From Butyrivibrio sp. (GTDB lineage Bacteria; Bacillota; Clostridia; Lachnospirales; Lachnospiraceae): a DNA stretch of 32,015 nucleotides. The notes under the pieces were generated by a model. That model was not told the DNA's origin, searched no databases, and saw only the letters and a program-made list of their open reading frames with translations. Within the stretch, counting starts at the first letter, position 1. Each line of letters opens with the position of its first letter. Made by a program: the position numbers and the translations under genes. This document shows positions 29,951-32,015 of the stretch, piece after piece. Where the stretch lies: the NCBI GenBank assembly GCA_023665525.1, contig JAMPDT010000011.1, positions 1 through 32,015 on the forward strand, read 5' to 3'.

Positions 29951-30915
29951 TCCCTTAAACCTTCCTTCCTGTAAAGCAGCACGGCAAGCAGAAAGCCGCC
30001 GATAAGTCCTCCTATATGTGCGGACTGGCTCACGCCCTTTGAGGTGAAGCCTATGAATACGCTCAGCACCACTCCGATTATATAGCGCGGAAGTACAATA
30101 TTTTCAACGCGTCCCTTGTTTTTAACCAGTACCCAAAGCATCGCGCCCATAATTCCGTAAATAGCTCCCGAGGCTCCCACGCATACCGTATACATTTCGT
30201 TTGAATATCTGTAATAAAGCTGCGAAACGATTCCGCCAACCAGCCCGCTGCCGAAATACATAATCAGATACTTAATCCTGCCGACAGCTCTCTCCAAATC
30301 GTTTCCGATAAAAAACAGCACCAACATATTGTTAAAAATATGCCTCATTCCCGCATGAACAAATATGCTTGTAAACAGCCTGTAAACCTCGTGCCCGTTA
30401 AAAAGACTGTCCGCCGTAATACCGCCGTGGCGGTACAAAAACAGCGCGTTTTCGGTATCTCCCAATATCTCCAGTATGGCGAATACGACAATATTCGCGG
30501 CTATAATCACATTGTTGCACGAAAATATACGATTGGCGACCGTCGCCTCGGGCTTCTCGAGCATATCCCTTACATTAAGAAAATCTCCCGGCTGATCGTC
30601 GTATATCTCAAGCATACCTGATTGCTCGTTATATATCCAGTATTTTTTCAAATTGGATATACTGCGCCTCGCTTCGTAGGAATCGCGGGCAAAAACAACA
30701 AAAATAATATCCGTCGTACCGTATACCGCGGCAAGGTTGCTTTCAAGCGCGCTTATCTTGTCTATATCCGCCGCTCCCTCGCCGAAATCCAGCACGCCCA
30801 CGATATATGCCCTGCCCCGAATTTTCCTGATGTAAACGTCCGTTTCGGCAACTCCCGTCTTAAGACGGCCGAAGCCTCCGCCCGCAAGTCTTGACTCAAA
30901 AGTTCTGACATTCAT
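29947..30915 (-). CDS. Rhomboid-family intramembrane protease with extra N-terminal domain
   Basis: A 322-residue protein. The first ~130 residues are a soluble domain of unknown type. The membrane part has six or so helices with the rhomboid catalytic pair: Ser249 in VGASGAIYG and His300 in SAHIGGLIGGF. HAGMRHIFNN (187-196) carries the oxyanion residues. These enzymes cut membrane helices of substrates. I chose the ATG at 30913-30915 because AAGGGG is eight bases ahead; starts 13 codons upstream lack a site. It overlaps the following gene by four bases and lies 54 bases after the FHA gene. Confidence 0.9.
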   Translation of the reverse strand: MNVRTFESRLAGGGFGRLKTGVAETDVYIRKIRGRAYIVGVLDFGEGAADIDKISALESNLAAVYGTTDIIFVVFARDSYEARRSISNLKKYWIYNEQSGMLEIYDDQPGDFLNVRDMLEKPEATVANRIFSCNNVIIAANIVVFAILEILGDTENALFLYRHGGITADSLFNGHEVYRLFTSIFVHAGMRHIFNNMLVLFFIGNDLERAVGRIKYLIMYFGSGLVGGIVSQLYYRYSNEMYTVCVGASGAIYGIMGAMLWVLVKNKGRVENIVLPRYIIGVVLSVFIGFTSKGVSQSAHIGGLIGGFLLAVLLYRKEGLRE

Positions 30916-30969
30916 AAGTATACCCCTTGTAAGCCTATAAATGTAGATTACCATTATTTAATTAACAAG

Positions 30970-32015
30970 TCAAATAAATACACACTCGACATTACCCAAT
31001 ATTATTTTGCTTCCGGCATTTATCGGGCACAGCTCAAAGCACGACAGCTCCCTGCCGTCTACGACGGTTCCGTTCGTGGAGTTCAAATCCTTTATGTAAT
31101 ACGCGTCGTCCTCCTTTGATATTCTCGCGTGCATTCGGCTGATTCCCGGCAGCCTTATCGTGCAGTCCGCCTTTTTCGCATCGCAGCCTACTATAACCGC
31201 CCGCTCTCCGATTTCGTATTTATGCGCTCCCGAAATATCCTCCCACCTTAAATAATGCGCTCCCTGCGCGTCCCCGCTCAGCACAACGGTAAGATTATCC
31301 TCTTCCCCGCTTTTGTCGGGAACAATTATTCTGACCTCCTTTTTTTCAAAGGGAATTTTGGTTCTTACCGTCGTCACCCTGATAAAGCCGTCCCTGTGCG
31401 AGTCGAACCATTTATATCCTAAAAAAGCCGCCGCGCCGATTATAACGCAGCCTCCCGCACAGCCCGCGCCGTTCATTCCGAGGGGCGCAAAATTCGGCAG
31501 GACAGCGCCCGCAAGAAACAGCACAAATCCGATTCCCGCTATTCCCGCCAGTGCGTACATCGCGTAAAAAGGTCTCCTGTCCTCTCTTTCCTCCTCACTG
31601 TATACCTCCTCGGGAATTACCTCCCTCACCTCGGTCCGCTCCTCCACCGTTTCACATACCTGACTTTTACAGCGCTCCTCAAGCTCAAACAGCTTCGACG
31701 GGCTGTTTTCACCGTTATTTATCCGCTTGTATATTCCGTAGGCTATCGTAACCGCCTCGCCGTCGCTGTGACAAAGCCTTCCCATTACGTATTCAAAAAG
31801 GCTTTTTATATCCTCCTCAAAGCCCGTTTTCTTTCCCGAAAAATAACACAGCATAAAGCGCGATCTCTCAGCGTCGGTAAAAATCATATTCGGCTCAAGA
31901 ACGATTCCGTCAAGGTCAAGCAGAAATTCTCCGACGGCGTCGCACGCTTTTTTGAGCGTTTTCACCAATTTTCTCATATCCTCCGCGCCGATTTCCCTGT
32001 CCTCAAACACCGTTT
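30970..32015 (-). CDS. FHA-domain membrane protein (DUF6382-like N-terminus), cut at window edge
   Basis: About 348 codons are seen, and the frame stays open to the right edge, so the N-terminus is probably missing. A soluble N-terminal part with a DUF6382-like pattern (LLDLDGIVLEPNMIFTDA, then FEEDIKSLFEYVMGRL) comes first, then a charged linker. Two hydrophobic segments follow (about 152-195, AGIAGIGFVLFLAGAVL and GCVIIGAAAFLGY). The C-terminal FHA domain (about 255-346) has the phosphothreonine site motifs ISRMHARIS and LNSTNGTVVDG. FHA domains bind phosphothreonine, so a Ser/Thr kinase should exist elsewhere. It appears to head an operon with the rhomboid and flavodoxin-SCP2 genes. Confidence 0.8.
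   Translation of the reverse strand, partial: TVFEDREIGAEDMRKLVKTLKKACDAVGEFLLDLDGIVLEPNMIFTDAERSRFMLCYFSGKKTGFEEDIKSLFEYVMGRLCHSDGEAVTIAYGIYKRINNGENSPSKLFELEERCKSQVCETVEERTEVREVIPEEVYSEEEREDRRPFYAMYALAGIAGIGFVLFLAGAVLPNFAPLGMNGAGCAGGCVIIGAAAFLGYKWFDSHRDGFIRVTTVRTKIPFEKKEVRIIVPDKSGEEDNLTVVLSGDAQGAHYLRWEDISGAHKYEIGERAVIVGCDAKKADCTIRLPGISRMHARISKEDDAYYIKDLNSTNGTVVDGRELSCFELCPINAGSKIILGNVECVFI

Overview
The window is about 32 kb of chromosome, moderately GC-rich in most genes, that looks like a Bacillota genome of class Clostridia (Lachnospirales/Oscillospirales type). The evidence is the gene set: a YyaC-type spore protease homologue, DUF951, DUF5711, a TSCPD small protein, a short Clostridia-type Pgi, NiaR, a FakA/DegV system, and a DUF6382-like FHA protein. 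Genes have strong purine-rich ribosome sites and use TTG/GTG starts freely. No phage, insertion sequence, CRISPR array or rRNA was seen. One tRNA (Cys, GCA) is present.

Layout. 1-1000: start of a small secreted protein, preceded by a broken caspase-like (CHAT/clostripain-like) gene, then DUF951. 1047-1208: tRNA-Cys with its own promoter and terminator. 1218-4307: a three-gene envelope unit (inactive MPN domain + membrane segment + LysM protein, DUF5711 protein, CvpA-family protein). 4570-5175: yyaC on the other strand. 5176-6395: an AT-rich island holding a repeat-containing lipoprotein. 6396-9325: a coiled-coil membrane protein, then niaR with a PTS_EIIC_2 membrane protein. 9419-12606: small unknown genes, an Xre/GyrI-like regulator and pgi. 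12701-15120: mtnN, and divergently a TSCPD protein, a stand-alone murG and a small unknown gene.

15147-26256 is the centre of the window: ten tightly packed minus-strand genes behind one good sigma-A-type promoter (26302-26329) and ending at a hairpin (15111-15140). In transcription order they are a family 2 glycosyltransferase with membrane tail, an HSL-type esterase, an acyl-AMP ligase fused to an acyl carrier domain, a double PlsC acyltransferase, a free acyl carrier protein, a DegV/FakB-like protein, a membrane-anchored alpha/beta hydrolase with Cys in place of the nucleophilic Ser, a second DegV/FakB-like protein, FakA and a divergent PlsX. The families together handle fatty acids as free acid, acyl-phosphate, acyl-AMP and acyl-ACP, with acyl transfer, deacylation and sugar transfer in the same unit. 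I infer a dedicated (glyco)lipid-making or lipid-remodelling pathway; the product cannot be read from sequence. Both DegV proteins have Ser where the usual GxHxGPG motif has His.

26428-32015: lgt, a DUF4190-like membrane protein, a HIT hydrolase, a soluble orphan histidine-kinase-like protein, and at the right edge an apparent operon of an FHA protein (cut by the window), a rhomboid protease with an extra N-terminal domain, and a flavodoxin-like/SCP2 fusion.
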